DNA of 50,790 bases from Candidatus Giovannonibacteria bacterium RIFCSPHIGHO2_12_FULL_44_22 (GTDB taxonomy: Bacteria; Patescibacteriota; Minisyncoccia; UBA11713; 2-01-FULL-45-33), in contig MFHU01000017.1 in NCBI GenBank assembly GCA_001778695.1, positions 21,214-72,003 on the forward strand, written 5' to 3'. The notes below the pieces were generated by a model, which worked only from the letters and a program-made list of their open reading frames with translations, was not told the DNA's origin and did no database searches. This document shows positions 12,858 to 21,795 of this stretch, piece by piece. The position numbers were made by a program, and so were the translations under genes. Numbering within the stretch: position 1 is the first letter of the stretch; every line of letters starts with the position of its first letter.

Positions 12858-14114
12858 ATGGCAAAATTTTTGATAAAAGGGGGCCGGGCGCTGGAAGGCG
12901 AGATCAAAATCAATGGCAGTAAAAATGCGGCGCTGCCTGTTTTAGCCTCCTCTATTTTGTTTTCCGCCCTAGGCGGACCAGCCTCTGGCTGGAAAAATAT
13001 AATTGAAATTGAAAATCTGCCAAATATTGAAGACACAAAAAGGATGAAAGAGCTTCTTGATAAATTGGATGCGGACGGGAAGATTGATTATGAAATAGCA
13101 AAAAAATTTCGCGCGTCAATTTTACCGGTTGGCGGAGCTCTTGCGCGCTTTGGTAAAGTTTCGTTTCCTCACCCCGGCGGATGCGTCATTGGAGAACGTC
13201 CAATTGATGTATTTTTAGATGGCTGGAAAGCCATGGGAGCAAAAACTAAATTGTCGGAGAATGTTCCGACGGATTATGTAATTACCGCTCCGGAAGGGCT
13301 TTTCGGGGTTGATTACACATTTAAAATTCCTTCGGTAACTGGAACGGAGGCCTTGATTATGACCGCTGTTTTGGCAAGAGGGACTACTATTTTAAGAAAT
13401 GCTGTGCTTGAACCCGAAATTAAATATTTAGCTGATTTTCTTAATGCCAATGGCGCTAAAATCGCGGGTGCCGGCACTACAACTATAAAAATAGAAGGAC
13501 GATCCGGTGAGCTTCTTAAATATAGCGCGCGATTTACCGCGCCGCCGGATAGAATTGAAGCCGGGAGCTTTGCTATTTTAGGGGCGCTTCTTGGAAAAAA
13601 TTTAAGAATAAAAAATTTTGTCGCGGAGGAATTGCCGACCTTTTTGGCTTTACTTTCTAATGTGGGCGCGGAATATATTATAGAAAACAAAGATTTAATT
13701 TTTATAAATTCTTATAAAAAAACTTTGCGCGCGAGCAATGTTATCACCAAAGAATTTCCCGGTTTTCCCACGGATCTTCAAGCTCCATTTACCGTTTTAC
13801 TGACTCAGGCCGATGGGCAAAGCTTGGTGCACGAAACTGTTTTTGAAGGCAGGTTGAATTATATTCAAGATTTGAATAAAATGGGTTCACGGATAACGCT
13901 TTGCGACCCTCATAGAGCCATAATTTACGGGCCAGCTAAACTATTCGGAAGAACCATGGAAAGCCCTGATATTCGCGCTGGTTTGGCGTTTATTATCGCT
14001 GCACTTATTGCCGAAGGGGAGTCTACTATAGAAAATATTTATCAAATCGACCGCGGATACGAAAATATAGATTATAGGCTTTGCTCCATCGGAGCGGATA
14101 TAAAGCGGGTTTAA
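12858..14114 (+). CDS. murA: UDP-N-acetylglucosamine 1-carboxyvinyltransferase
   Basis: MurA transfers enolpyruvate from PEP to UDP-GlcNAc, the first committed step of peptidoglycan synthesis. Seen here: the N-terminal INGSKNAALPVLASS, the catalytic loop PHPGGCVIGERPID with the active-site Cys, FPTDLQAPF, and the C-terminal DRGYENIDYRLCSIGADI. Length (418) is normal. Residues GGPASGWK near position 38 are coded by a palindromic 30-nt repeat also found in gtrA. TTGATT-17-TAAATT upstream would again place the start close to the ATG. Confidence 0.95.
   Translation: MAKFLIKGGRALEGEIKINGSKNAALPVLASSILFSALGGPASGWKNIIEIENLPNIEDTKRMKELLDKLDADGKIDYEIAKKFRASILPVGGALARFGKVSFPHPGGCVIGERPIDVFLDGWKAMGAKTKLSENVPTDYVITAPEGLFGVDYTFKIPSVTGTEALIMTAVLARGTTILRNAVLEPEIKYLADFLNANGAKIAGAGTTTIKIEGRSGELLKYSARFTAPPDRIEAGSFAILGALLGKNLRIKNFVAEELPTFLALLSNVGAEYIIENKDLIFINSYKKTLRASNVITKEFPGFPTDLQAPFTVLLTQADGQSLVHETVFEGRLNYIQDLNKMGSRITLCDPHRAIIYGPAKLFGRTMESPDIRAGLAFIIAALIAEGESTIENIYQIDRGYENIDYRLCSIGADIKRV
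12963..12992 (+). repeat. Palindromic in-frame repeat in murA
   Basis: TCCGCC-CTA-GGCGGA followed by CCAGCC-TCT-GGCTGG: two abutting hairpins in 30 nt. The same layout occurs at the end of gtrA (43414-43443: TCCGCC-AAA-GGTGGA, TCCGCC-TCT-GGCGGA). Confidence 0.7.
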
Positions 14115-14132
14115 ATATTTAAAAATATAAAA

Positions 14133-15146
14133 ATGAATTTCTTTATTAAAAAAATCGGAATAGATTTGGGAACGGCCAACACTTTGGTCTACGTGCCGGG
14201 GCAGGGAATAATTTTGAACGAGCCTTCGGTGGTGGCCGTTTCTTTGCCGGAAAATCGAATACTGGCGGTGGGCAATGAAGCTAAAGTTATGATTGGCAGA
14301 ACGCCCGAAAGCATTATCGCGTATCGCCCAATGAAGGACGGCGTGATCGCGGATTACCGCGTGACGGAAGCGATGCTTCGCTATTTTATTTCAAAAACGG
14401 TGGGCAAGTGGAATTTGATAAAGCCGGAAGTTTTGATTTCGGTTCCGGCCGGAGTCACTTCCACAGAAAGAAGATCTGTGGTGGAAGCCGCGATAAAAGC
14501 CGGCGCCAAATCGGCCTTCGTGGTAAAAGAGCCGGTGCTTGCGGCAATCGGCGCGGGGATTCCTATTCACGAGCCCAGGGGCCACATGGTTGTGGACATC
14601 GGCGGAGGGACGACGGATACAGCCGTGATTTCTTTGGGAGGAATCGTGAGTTCTATTTCTGTTAAAGTCGCGGGAAATAAAATTGATCAGGCCATTGCAG
14701 ATTATATTAAAAAACAATTTAACTTAGCGATAGGCGACACGACTGCCGAACAGATTAAAATAAATATAGGCTCGGCGATTCCAATTGAAGAAGAGTTGGT
14801 GACAACCATCAAGGGGCGCGATTTTTTGACCGGGCTTCCCAGGTCCATAGACATACGCACCAACGAAGTGGTGAAAGCGATTGACGGCGAATTGCGCGAT
14901 ATTATAAAAGCCATCAAGCAGGTTTTGCATAACACTCCGCCGGAGCTGGCTTCCGATATTATAGAAAATGGAATCGTGATGACCGGAGGAGGTTCGCTTC
15001 TCCGCAATTTAAACGTTTTGGTCACGCGCTCCACGGGCGTGCCCGCGACCGTAGCCAAAGACGCGCTTTACTGCGTGGCCAAAGGCACGGGCATCGCGCT
15101 GGAACATTTGGACGCCTACAAAAAAAGCATCGTGGCTAAAAGATAA
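14133..15146 (+). CDS. mreB: MreB-family rod-shape actin homologue (copy 1)
   Basis: The 337-aa protein has the actin-fold phosphate loops (IGIDLGTANTLVYV; VVDIGGGTTDTAVISLGG) and the C-terminal MTGGGSLLRNL. MreB forms membrane-associated filaments that guide lateral wall synthesis. A second full-length paralogue lies at 18658-19710 beside mreC; this copy lies alone between murA and holB. Lineage-specific roles of the two are unknown. Confidence 0.92.
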   Translation: MNFFIKKIGIDLGTANTLVYVPGQGIILNEPSVVAVSLPENRILAVGNEAKVMIGRTPESIIAYRPMKDGVIADYRVTEAMLRYFISKTVGKWNLIKPEVLISVPAGVTSTERRSVVEAAIKAGAKSAFVVKEPVLAAIGAGIPIHEPRGHMVVDIGGGTTDTAVISLGGIVSSISVKVAGNKIDQAIADYIKKQFNLAIGDTTAEQIKINIGSAIPIEEELVTTIKGRDFLTGLPRSIDIRTNEVVKAIDGELRDIIKAIKQVLHNTPPELASDIIENGIVMTGGGSLLRNLNVLVTRSTGVPATVAKDALYCVAKGTGIALEHLDAYKKSIVAKR

Positions 15147-15153
15147 AGATAAT

Positions 15154-15792
15154 ATGCCAGAAAAACCGCCGGAAAATTCAAAATTATCACTTTTAAAACG
15201 TCAAATTAAATGCGGAATGTTGCCGCAGGCGTATTTATTTTACGGAAATGATGAAAAAGCAAAGGACGAGGCGGTTCATTTGCTTTCGATTCATTTTTTG
15301 GGGGAAAATTACGCGCATAGCCCAGATTTTTTTAAAATTGAAGAAGACCCCATTACTATAGAAGAGGTAAGGTTGCTTAAAATGAAAAGTTCGCAGAGTT
15401 CCGTCTCCGGCAAAAAAAACGTTTTTCTGATAAAAAATATTGAAAATTTGAGTCGCGAAGCGTCTCCCGCCATGCTCAAGCTCTTGGAGGAGCCTTCAAT
15501 AAGCAGTATAATTATAGCGACCACCAAAAACAAATCTTTTTTGCTCGGCACGATAAAATCACGTTTTTCCAGTTTTAGATTTTGGACTCCGGAGCCGGAG
15601 TTGGAAAAATCAGGCGACGAGTTAGAAACAAAATTAATTAAGTCGCTCGCTAGGGCTGAAATTGCCGTAAGAAAGAATCCGAACTCGGGCAATATTTTAA
15701 AATTTGAAAAAACGCTCGGAATTTATAAAATTATAAACGACCCGACCATCAACAAAAGACTTTTGGGCGAATATTTAAATTTAATTTCATGA
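15154..15792 (+). CDS. holB: DNA polymerase III delta'-like clamp-loader subunit
   Basis: The 212-aa protein matches the AAA+ clamp-loader delta' N-terminal region: PQAYLFYGNDEKAKDEAV, KKNVFLIKNIENLSREASPAMLKLLEEPS, IIIATTKNKSFLLGTIKSR (sensor 1 area). Walker A is degenerate, as is common in delta'. It is shorter than the usual ~330 aa and seems to lack the C-terminal collar domain. It overlaps frr by 4 nt. Its first residues MPEKPPEN are the same as those of the unrelated-looking gene at 20995. Confidence 0.75.
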   Translation: MPEKPPENSKLSLLKRQIKCGMLPQAYLFYGNDEKAKDEAVHLLSIHFLGENYAHSPDFFKIEEDPITIEEVRLLKMKSSQSSVSGKKNVFLIKNIENLSREASPAMLKLLEEPSISSIIIATTKNKSFLLGTIKSRFSSFRFWTPEPELEKSGDELETKLIKSLARAEIAVRKNPNSGNILKFEKTLGIYKIINDPTINKRLLGEYLNLIS

Positions 15793-16340
15793 TTGATTTT
15801 TCAAAAGAAGAAAAAGAATTTCAAAAAATAATTTTATGGTTCGCGGAAGAGCTTAAAAAAATCCGCACCGGTAGGGCTACATCTTCGGTTTTGGAGGGGG
15901 TCATGGTTGAATCCTACGGCGCCTTGTCGCCTTTGGCGCACGCGGCGGCCCTGTCTTCGCCGGATCCAAAAAGCGTGCTAATCCGCCCGTGGGACAAAAA
16001 CTTGCTTCCGGCCATTGAACAGGCGCTTACGAGGGCTAATTTGGGGCTTTCTATAATTTCTGAAATGGACCAGGTTAGAGCGATTTTTCCGGCGCTTACC
16101 GAAGAGCGCAGGAAAGAATTTACGAAAATCGTTGGCCAAAAAGCCGAAGAGGCGCGAATATCGGTAAGGAAACGCCGGGACGAAATCTGGAAAACGATTC
16201 AGGAAGAAGAATGCGCCAAAATCATATCAGAAAATCAAAAGTTTTCCCAAAAAGAAAAAATGGAGAAAATTGCCGAAGAAACAAATAAAAAAATCGCGGA
16301 GCTCGCCGCAAAAAAAGAAAAAGAACTAATGGAATTATAA
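15789..16340 (+). CDS. frr: Ribosome recycling factor
   Basis: The 183-aa protein shows the RRF layout: LKKIRTGRATSSVLEGVMVESYG near the N-terminus, the hinge/beta domain with IRPWDKNLLPAIEQAL, and a long C-terminal helix (EERRKEFTKIVGQKAEEARISVRKRRDEI). RRF with EF-G splits the post-termination ribosome. Normal length. Starts within the holB stop (ATGA). Confidence 0.93.
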   Translation: MIDFSKEEKEFQKIILWFAEELKKIRTGRATSSVLEGVMVESYGALSPLAHAAALSSPDPKSVLIRPWDKNLLPAIEQALTRANLGLSIISEMDQVRAIFPALTEERRKEFTKIVGQKAEEARISVRKRRDEIWKTIQEEECAKIISENQKFSQKEKMEKIAEETNKKIAELAAKKEKELMEL

Positions 16341-16349
16341 ACTAGAACC

Positions 16350-17411
16350 ATGCTTTTAACTCTTTTTATTTTCCTGATTATTCTTTTGGTTCTTGTGCTT
16401 TCCCACGAAGCGGGGCATTTTTTTACGGCGCGTTTTTTTGGCGTCAAAGTTGAAGAATTCGGCTTTGGGATTCCTCCGCGGATTTGGAGCTTGTGGCGCG
16501 ACAAGCATGATACTCTTTATTCTTTAAATCTTCTGCCTTTCGGCGGATTCGTAAAAATATTTGGCGAAGAGGGCGAGGATGGCGATAGCTCTGGAAGTTT
16601 TGGGTCAAAATCCGCCTCAAAAAGAGCCGTGATACTGGCCAGCGGAGTATTAGCAAATATTATTTTGGCTTTTCTCGCCCTTACTTTGGTAAGCGGTTTG
16701 GGCGTGCCACAAGCCGTTTCCGAAGAAGAAAGCGGCAATTATCTCGACGCCAAAATAACCATTATGGATGTGGCGCCGGATTCGCCGGCGGCACGCGCCG
16801 GAATTATGCCTGGAGACCAGATTTTCGGCTTTCAAAAAATAGAAGACGTGCAGAATTTTATTAAACAAAATAAAGGCAAAAATATCTCACTTTCTCTAAT
16901 TCGGGGAAAAAAGTCGCTTGAAGTGAGCGCGCTTTCCCGCCAAAATCCGCCGGAAGGGGAGGGGCCTTTGGGGGTTGCTCTCGGGCTAGTGCGCGTGAAA
17001 AAATCTCCGTGGTATCTTGCTCCAATAGACGGTGCACGATTTACTTGGGAAATTTTAAAAGGAACAGTTTTGGGATTATGGGATCTTATCCAAAGCCTTT
17101 TTAAAAAAGAGGCCTTGCCTGTTGAAGTTGCCGGTCCAGTGGGAATTTTCAACATAACTTCTTCGGCCATCAATCTGGGTTTTGGCACGCTTCTTATATT
17201 ACTTGCGGTTTTGTCCATTAATCTTTCGTTAATTAATATTTTGCCGTTTCCGGGTTTGGACGGCGGAAGATTATTTTTTCTTTTGATTGAAACTTTGCGC
17301 GGCCGGCGGATTTCTCCAAAAACCAGCGCTCTGGCGCACAGCCTCGGCCTCGCGATTTTAATTATGCTGATGCTAGTGGTAACTTATCACGACATTGCTA
17401 GGACGTTCTGA
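16350..17411 (+). CDS. rseP: Site-2-type intramembrane zinc metalloprotease (RseP/M50)
   Basis: The HExxH zinc motif is in the first membrane segment (LSHEAGHFFTARFFGVKVEEFGFGIPPRI). A PDZ domain spans ~125-205 (AAGIMPGDQIFGF). The LDG motif (NILPFPGLDGGRLFF) lies in a C-terminal helix and supplies the third ligand. Such proteases cleave membrane-spanning regulators or signal peptides. Length 353 is typical. It sits between frr and proS as in many bacteria. Confidence 0.93.
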   Translation: MLLTLFIFLIILLVLVLSHEAGHFFTARFFGVKVEEFGFGIPPRIWSLWRDKHDTLYSLNLLPFGGFVKIFGEEGEDGDSSGSFGSKSASKRAVILASGVLANIILAFLALTLVSGLGVPQAVSEEESGNYLDAKITIMDVAPDSPAARAGIMPGDQIFGFQKIEDVQNFIKQNKGKNISLSLIRGKKSLEVSALSRQNPPEGEGPLGVALGLVRVKKSPWYLAPIDGARFTWEILKGTVLGLWDLIQSLFKKEALPVEVAGPVGIFNITSSAINLGFGTLLILLAVLSINLSLINILPFPGLDGGRLFFLLIETLRGRRISPKTSALAHSLGLAILIMLMLVVTYHDIARTF

Positions 17412-17429
17412 CTAAGCTAACATATTCCT

Positions 17430-18668
17430 ATGCGACTTTCGGAATTATTCGCAAAAACAGAGAGGCGGCCTCCTAAAAACGAAGAGTCAAAAAACGCCAA
17501 ACTTTTGGAGCAGGCAGGTTTTATTCAGAAGCTCTCCGCTGGAGTTTATACTTTTTTGCCGTTGGGCCTTCGGGTTTTAAATAAGATAGAAAATATTGTG
17601 CGGGGGGAAATGAATAAAGCCGGCGGGGTTGAAATTTTAATGCCGTCTCTGCATCCCAAAGAAAATTGGGAGATTACCGGCAGATGGCAGGCCTTTGACG
17701 CGCTTTTTAAAACCAAAAGTAATTTCGGCGGAGAATACGCACTAGGGCCCACGCACGAAGAGGTGCTTTATTCTTTACTTAAAAAACACATCAGCTCTTA
17801 TCGCGACCTTCCCGTTTATATTTATCAAATCCAAACAAAATTCAGAGATGAAAAAAGGCCCAAGGCCGGGCTTTTGCGCGCGCGGGAATTTCGTATGAAA
17901 GACCTTTACAGTTTTCACGCGAACGATGAAGACCGTGATAAATATTACGAGGTGATGAAAAAATCTTATGTAGAAATTTTTAAAAAATTGGGTTTAGCGG
18001 CCATTCCCACCACTGCTTCCGGCGGAACTTTTTCGGAGCTTTCTCTGGAATTTCAAGTTGCCTCCGATGCCGGCGAAGACACTATTTATTTTTGCAAGAA
18101 ATGTAATTTAGCAATTAATAAAGAGATTGTCGGTTTAAACTCGCCGAAATGCTCAAATTGCGCGGGGCCGACTAAAGAAATAAAAGCCATAGAAGCCGGA
18201 AATATTTTCCCGCTGAAAGAAAAATACGCCAATGATTTTAATCTGAATTTTAAAGGCGAAGCAGGAAAGGAAAAATTGGTTTCAGCCGGATGCTACGGCT
18301 TTGGAACGTCACGGGTGATGGGAATTATTGCCGAAGTTATGAGCGACGAAAAAGGGCTTATTTGGCCGAATGAGGTCGCGCCTTTCACTCTCCATTTAAT
18401 AGCTGTAGGCGAGTCGCCTAAAGTAAAAAAAGCCGGCGAAAAACTTTACGCCGATCTTATTGCAAGAGGCGGGGAAGCATTGTACGATGATCGCGCGGAA
18501 AGAACCGCCGGAGAAAAATTTGCCGAAGCCGACCTTTTGGGAATTCCATTAAGAGCTGTTGTGAGCGAGAAAACTTTGGAAAAAGACAGCGTGGAACTGA
18601 AAGAAAGAAATTCCGAAACGATTCGGCTGGAAGTTATAAAAACATTTTTAGAAAAATATGATAAATAA
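17430..18668 (+). CDS. proS: Prolyl-tRNA synthetase, short form
   Basis: Class II synthetase: motif 1 region (LPLGLRVLNKIENIVRGEMN), motif 2 (FRDEKRPKAGLLRAREFRMKDLYSFH), motif 3 (CYGFGTSRVMGIIAEV), then an anticodon-binding domain (~310-412). At 412 aa it lacks the ~180-aa INS editing domain of the usual bacterial enzyme, so trans-editing or no editing of mischarged Ala-tRNA-Pro is implied. Its end overlaps the start of the second mreB by 11 nt. Confidence 0.93.
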   Translation: MRLSELFAKTERRPPKNEESKNAKLLEQAGFIQKLSAGVYTFLPLGLRVLNKIENIVRGEMNKAGGVEILMPSLHPKENWEITGRWQAFDALFKTKSNFGGEYALGPTHEEVLYSLLKKHISSYRDLPVYIYQIQTKFRDEKRPKAGLLRAREFRMKDLYSFHANDEDRDKYYEVMKKSYVEIFKKLGLAAIPTTASGGTFSELSLEFQVASDAGEDTIYFCKKCNLAINKEIVGLNSPKCSNCAGPTKEIKAIEAGNIFPLKEKYANDFNLNFKGEAGKEKLVSAGCYGFGTSRVMGIIAEVMSDEKGLIWPNEVAPFTLHLIAVGESPKVKKAGEKLYADLIARGGEALYDDRAERTAGEKFAEADLLGIPLRAVVSEKTLEKDSVELKERNSETIRLEVIKTFLEKYDK

Positions 18669-19710
18669 ACTTTTCGGCATGTTTTCAAAAGACCTGGGAA
18701 TTGATTTGGGTACGGCCAATATTTTGGTTTACGTAAGGGGCGAGGGCATTTTAATCAACGAACCTTCGGTAGTGGCCATCAACCAAAAAACTGGGCAGGT
18801 GGTGGCCATCGGCCATGACGCCAAAAAAATGCTCGGCAGGACCCCCGGCCATATTACAGCTTTACGCCCCTTGGTTGACGGCGTTATCTCGGATTTTGAA
18901 GTTACGGCGGAAATGCTAAATTATTTCATAAAAAAGGTGCACAGCCCTTCGGCCCAGCTTTTCGCGCGCCCGCGCGTAGTGATTGGAATTCCTTCAAGTA
19001 TCACGGAAGTTGAGCGCCGAGCGGTAAGGGACGCAGCTTCCAACGCCGGAGCCAGGGAAGTTTATCTGGTGGAGGAGCCGATGGCCGCGGCCATCGGCGT
19101 GAGGCTCCCGATTCAGGAAGCGGTGGGGAGCATGGTTATAGATGTGGGCGGCGGGACGACGGATATCGCCGTGATTTCTTTGGGCGGTATTGTGACTTCG
19201 CGGAATTTAAGAATAGCCGGAGACAGATTTAACGATGATATTGCAAACTACGCTCGGGATGAATTCAAACTTTTAATAGGAGAGCGTACGGCCGAAGACA
19301 TAAAAATTTCAATCGGATCGGTTTGGAAAACCAACGATATTTTTGAAGGAACCTTGCGCGGGAGGGATTTGGTGACCGGACTGCCAAGGGAAGTTTTGGT
19401 AACAGATAGCGATGTGCGCGCGGCTTTGGCTAAATCCATCCGTCTGATCGTGGACGGAGTGAAGGGCACTATAGAAGACACTCCGCCTGAATTGGTTGCT
19501 GATATCATGCACCGCGGAATATTATTGGTGGGCGGAGGAAGTTTAATTCGTGGTCTAGACAAGCTTTTGGAGCGCGAAACAAAAATGCCGGTTTATTTGG
19601 CAGAAGACCCTTTGACAGCCGTGGTGCGCGGAACTGGAATAATTTTGGAAGATATAGACAGCCTCCGCGAAGTTTTTATTGAAGATGATTATGATATCCC
19701 TCCAAAATAA
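18658..19710 (+). CDS. mreB: MreB rod-shape actin homologue (copy 2, mre cluster)
   Basis: The 350-aa protein has LGIDLGTANILVYV, VIDVGGGTTDIAVISLGG and LVGGGSLIRGLDKLL. It starts inside the 3' end of proS and leads an mreB-mreC-(insert)-mreD-mrdA cluster, so it is the more canonical of the two copies. An N-terminal MINKLFGMF may be the amphipathic membrane-binding helix. Confidence 0.95.
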   Translation: MINKLFGMFSKDLGIDLGTANILVYVRGEGILINEPSVVAINQKTGQVVAIGHDAKKMLGRTPGHITALRPLVDGVISDFEVTAEMLNYFIKKVHSPSAQLFARPRVVIGIPSSITEVERRAVRDAASNAGAREVYLVEEPMAAAIGVRLPIQEAVGSMVIDVGGGTTDIAVISLGGIVTSRNLRIAGDRFNDDIANYARDEFKLLIGERTAEDIKISIGSVWKTNDIFEGTLRGRDLVTGLPREVLVTDSDVRAALAKSIRLIVDGVKGTIEDTPPELVADIMHRGILLVGGGSLIRGLDKLLERETKMPVYLAEDPLTAVVRGTGIILEDIDSLREVFIEDDYDIPPK

Positions 19711-20389
19711 GATTTTTTGGGCGGCGCTTTTGGCGCTGATTTTTTTTAGCGGCAGTCGAGCTTTCGTAAAAAATTTAATTATCAAAGCATCGCTTTTTTT
19801 GGCTCCCGAAAGAGAATCTCGGCAAGCCGGCAATCAGGCTTTGGCGTTGCTTATTAAAATCCGGGATCTTGAAAAAGAAAATTTAAGATTACAAAAAGCG
19901 CTGGGCGTAAATGCCAAAACAAGGCTGATACCGGCTAACGCGGTTTTTGGAGGAGGTTATCTTTTTTCCGATATTCTTTTGATAAATCAGGGCTGGAACG
20001 CGGGAATAAAAATCGGCGATATGGTCACTTATCAAAATGAGGTTTTTCTCGGGCGGATTACGGAAGTTGGCGCGGATTGGAGCAAGATTGGTCTTTTGGG
20101 GCGTTTGGGAAATAAAATTATTCTGCGCCAAGATGCGCCTGAGAATATTCAATCCATTCCCATTGAAGCCATAGGCCTGGGCGGGGGAGAGTTTCAAATA
20201 GAGATGCCGGCGGAGACAAATTTAAAAATAGGAGATATTTTCCGTTCAGCCGAAAATCCCGAATATATCGCTGGCATGGTTGATAAGATTTCGTTCAAAT
20301 CCGGAGACCAGTTTAAGGAAATCGGCTTAATTTCTCCGCTGTCGCCGGTTTTGCTTAATGAAGTAGATATAGTTTCAAAAAATGATTAA
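19685..20389 (+). CDS. mreC: Rod shape-determining protein MreC
   Basis: The ~235-aa protein has an N-terminal membrane anchor (IFWAALLALIFFSGSRAF), a short coiled coil (LALLIKIRDLEKENLRLQKAL) and the MreC beta-barrel domain (VFGGGYLFSDILLINQGWNAGIKIGDMV, GRITEVGADWSKI). MreC bridges MreB filaments to PBP2. The ORF track uses a TTG at 19679; ATG 19685 or 19691 seem likelier. It overlaps mreB copy 2. The stop codon lies in ATGATTAA, which also starts the next gene. Confidence 0.85.
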   Translation: MIMISLQNKIFWAALLALIFFSGSRAFVKNLIIKASLFLAPERESRQAGNQALALLIKIRDLEKENLRLQKALGVNAKTRLIPANAVFGGGYLFSDILLINQGWNAGIKIGDMVTYQNEVFLGRITEVGADWSKIGLLGRLGNKIILRQDAPENIQSIPIEAIGLGGGEFQIEMPAETNLKIGDIFRSAENPEYIAGMVDKISFKSGDQFKEIGLISPLSPVLLNEVDIVSKND

Positions 20390-20933
20390 GCAATTTATTA
20401 AAGGTAGGGTGTATGTTTTTATTGACGCGGCGAATATATTTTATTCGCAACGAACTTTAAAATGGCGTATTTCATACGAAAAATTAAAAAAATATTTTGA
20501 GAAAGAATGTAGCCCAGGACAAATTTTTATTTATACAGCCAATGATTCGAAGAGGCCAAATCAAGAAAAGTTTATAAAAATGCTTGAAGGCGCTGGTTTT
20601 AAGGTGCGCACTAAACCTGTTAAACAAATTCGTTTATCTAGCGGTGTGTATCAGTGGAAAGGAGATTTTGATGTAGAATTGACTATGGATATGCTGGACT
20701 CGATGGATAAATATGACACAGCTATTTTAATGTCCGGCGACAGCGATTTTGCACCGGTTGTCGATAGAATTAAATCCCATGGGAAGCTAATAATAGTAAT
20801 GTCTGTAAAAGGCCATATATCTAAAGAATTACTTGAAAGAGCAAAATATATAAATCTTAAGAAGCTAAGAAAAGAAATCGAGCTTATAAACAAAATCCCC
20901 CTCGCAAGCGAGGGAGAGGTTCGTCATGGCTAA
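20382..20933 (+). CDS. NYN/LabA-like PIN-fold nuclease
   Basis: The 183-aa protein matches the NYN (LabA/DUF88) family: VYVFIDAANIFYSQ (first Asp), KGDFDVELTMDML (second acidic cluster), ILMSGDSDFAPVVDRI (third). These acidic residues coordinate metal in the PIN-like fold and suggest ribonuclease activity. The first residues MIKQFIK copy the start of the mreD-like gene and precede the usual family start, consistent with insertion at that site. A CCCTCGC/GCGAGGG hairpin lies at its 3' end. Confidence 0.82.
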   Translation: MIKQFIKGRVYVFIDAANIFYSQRTLKWRISYEKLKKYFEKECSPGQIFIYTANDSKRPNQEKFIKMLEGAGFKVRTKPVKQIRLSSGVYQWKGDFDVELTMDMLDSMDKYDTAILMSGDSDFAPVVDRIKSHGKLIIVMSVKGHISKELLERAKYINLKKLRKEIELINKIPLASEGEVRHG

Positions 20934-20994
20934 GCTTAGCAAACCTAATATAAATGTCAATATCGCTGCCAATTAGTAGATGTGAATAACTAAT

Positions 20995-21795
20995 ATGCCC
21001 GAAAAACCACCAGAAAATAATACAGAAAATAATCCCGAGCCGAAATCTCCCGAATCCGAACTTTCTCAGGAAGTCTTGGAGAGGGTGATGGCTAAAGTGC
21101 AGGATATTGGATCGTATCCCACAGCATTTACTGCAATAGAAGATGACAAGACTCTGGACACTACAAAAAATGTTTTACAGTACGGACTTCTTGGGTCACA
21201 ACGCCCTAGTCTTGATACTGGTGATCGCGGTGACAGATCTAAGGAGAAGTGGGCTTATTTGGCGCGAAAAACAAAAAAAAACATTGTTCATTTCAATATT
21301 GTTGGAAGAACTATACTTGGCGCCGGACAGGAGGAACGAAACCCAGTAATGCGCCATATAGGTAGAAGTTATTGGACAAGAATAGTGTCTGGTTCTGAAA
21401 AAGGATTTGTTATATTATTCAATTCAAAAGAATTTGCGGATGGTTGGGAAAATGATGGGGAAAAAGACGGCTTAAAACGGCGCACCTATTATCAAAGAGG
21501 AGGCTTTCATGAGTGGGAAACCCGAAGAGATCCTTCCGATGAATGGTATGGCGTCGGGCCAATTCCGGATAGTGGATTTGTGATGCGCGACAGAATTGCG
21601 CCTCGTTTTTTTAAAGGCATTATTCCAGTGGGGAAAACACTTAGTTTAGAAGAACTTGTATTGCTTATGTTTGAAATTAAGACATTTCTACCGATATTTG
21701 ATTCAAATGGCAATTTGCTTTGGCCGCAAAAAATGAGCTACGAAGAAGTTAAAAAGTTTGTGGAGGAGAGGGATAAGAATAAAGAAAAAAAATGA
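20995..21795 (+). CDS. Hypothetical 266-aa protein
   Basis: The first ~30 residues are a Pro/Glu/Asn-rich disordered tail (MPEKPPENNTENNPEPKSPE). The body has NVLQYGLLGSQRPSLD, KNIVHFNIVGRTI and MRDRIAPRFFKGIIP, a pattern I associate with uncharacterised Patescibacteria proteins; a ligand-binding or ADP-ribosyl-like fold is only a guess. It is the second gene of the insert between mreC and the mreD-like gene, ending 4 nt into the latter. Confidence 0.55.
   Translation: MPEKPPENNTENNPEPKSPESELSQEVLERVMAKVQDIGSYPTAFTAIEDDKTLDTTKNVLQYGLLGSQRPSLDTGDRGDRSKEKWAYLARKTKKNIVHFNIVGRTILGAGQEERNPVMRHIGRSYWTRIVSGSEKGFVILFNSKEFADGWENDGEKDGLKRRTYYQRGGFHEWETRRDPSDEWYGVGPIPDSGFVMRDRIAPRFFKGIIPVGKTLSLEELVLLMFEIKTFLPIFDSNGNLLWPQKMSYEEVKKFVEERDKNKEKK

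Noticed and set aside
19679-19684. TTG start for mreC
   Set aside because: ATG codons 6 and 12 nt downstream are equally compatible with the membrane anchor; no SD supports the TTG.
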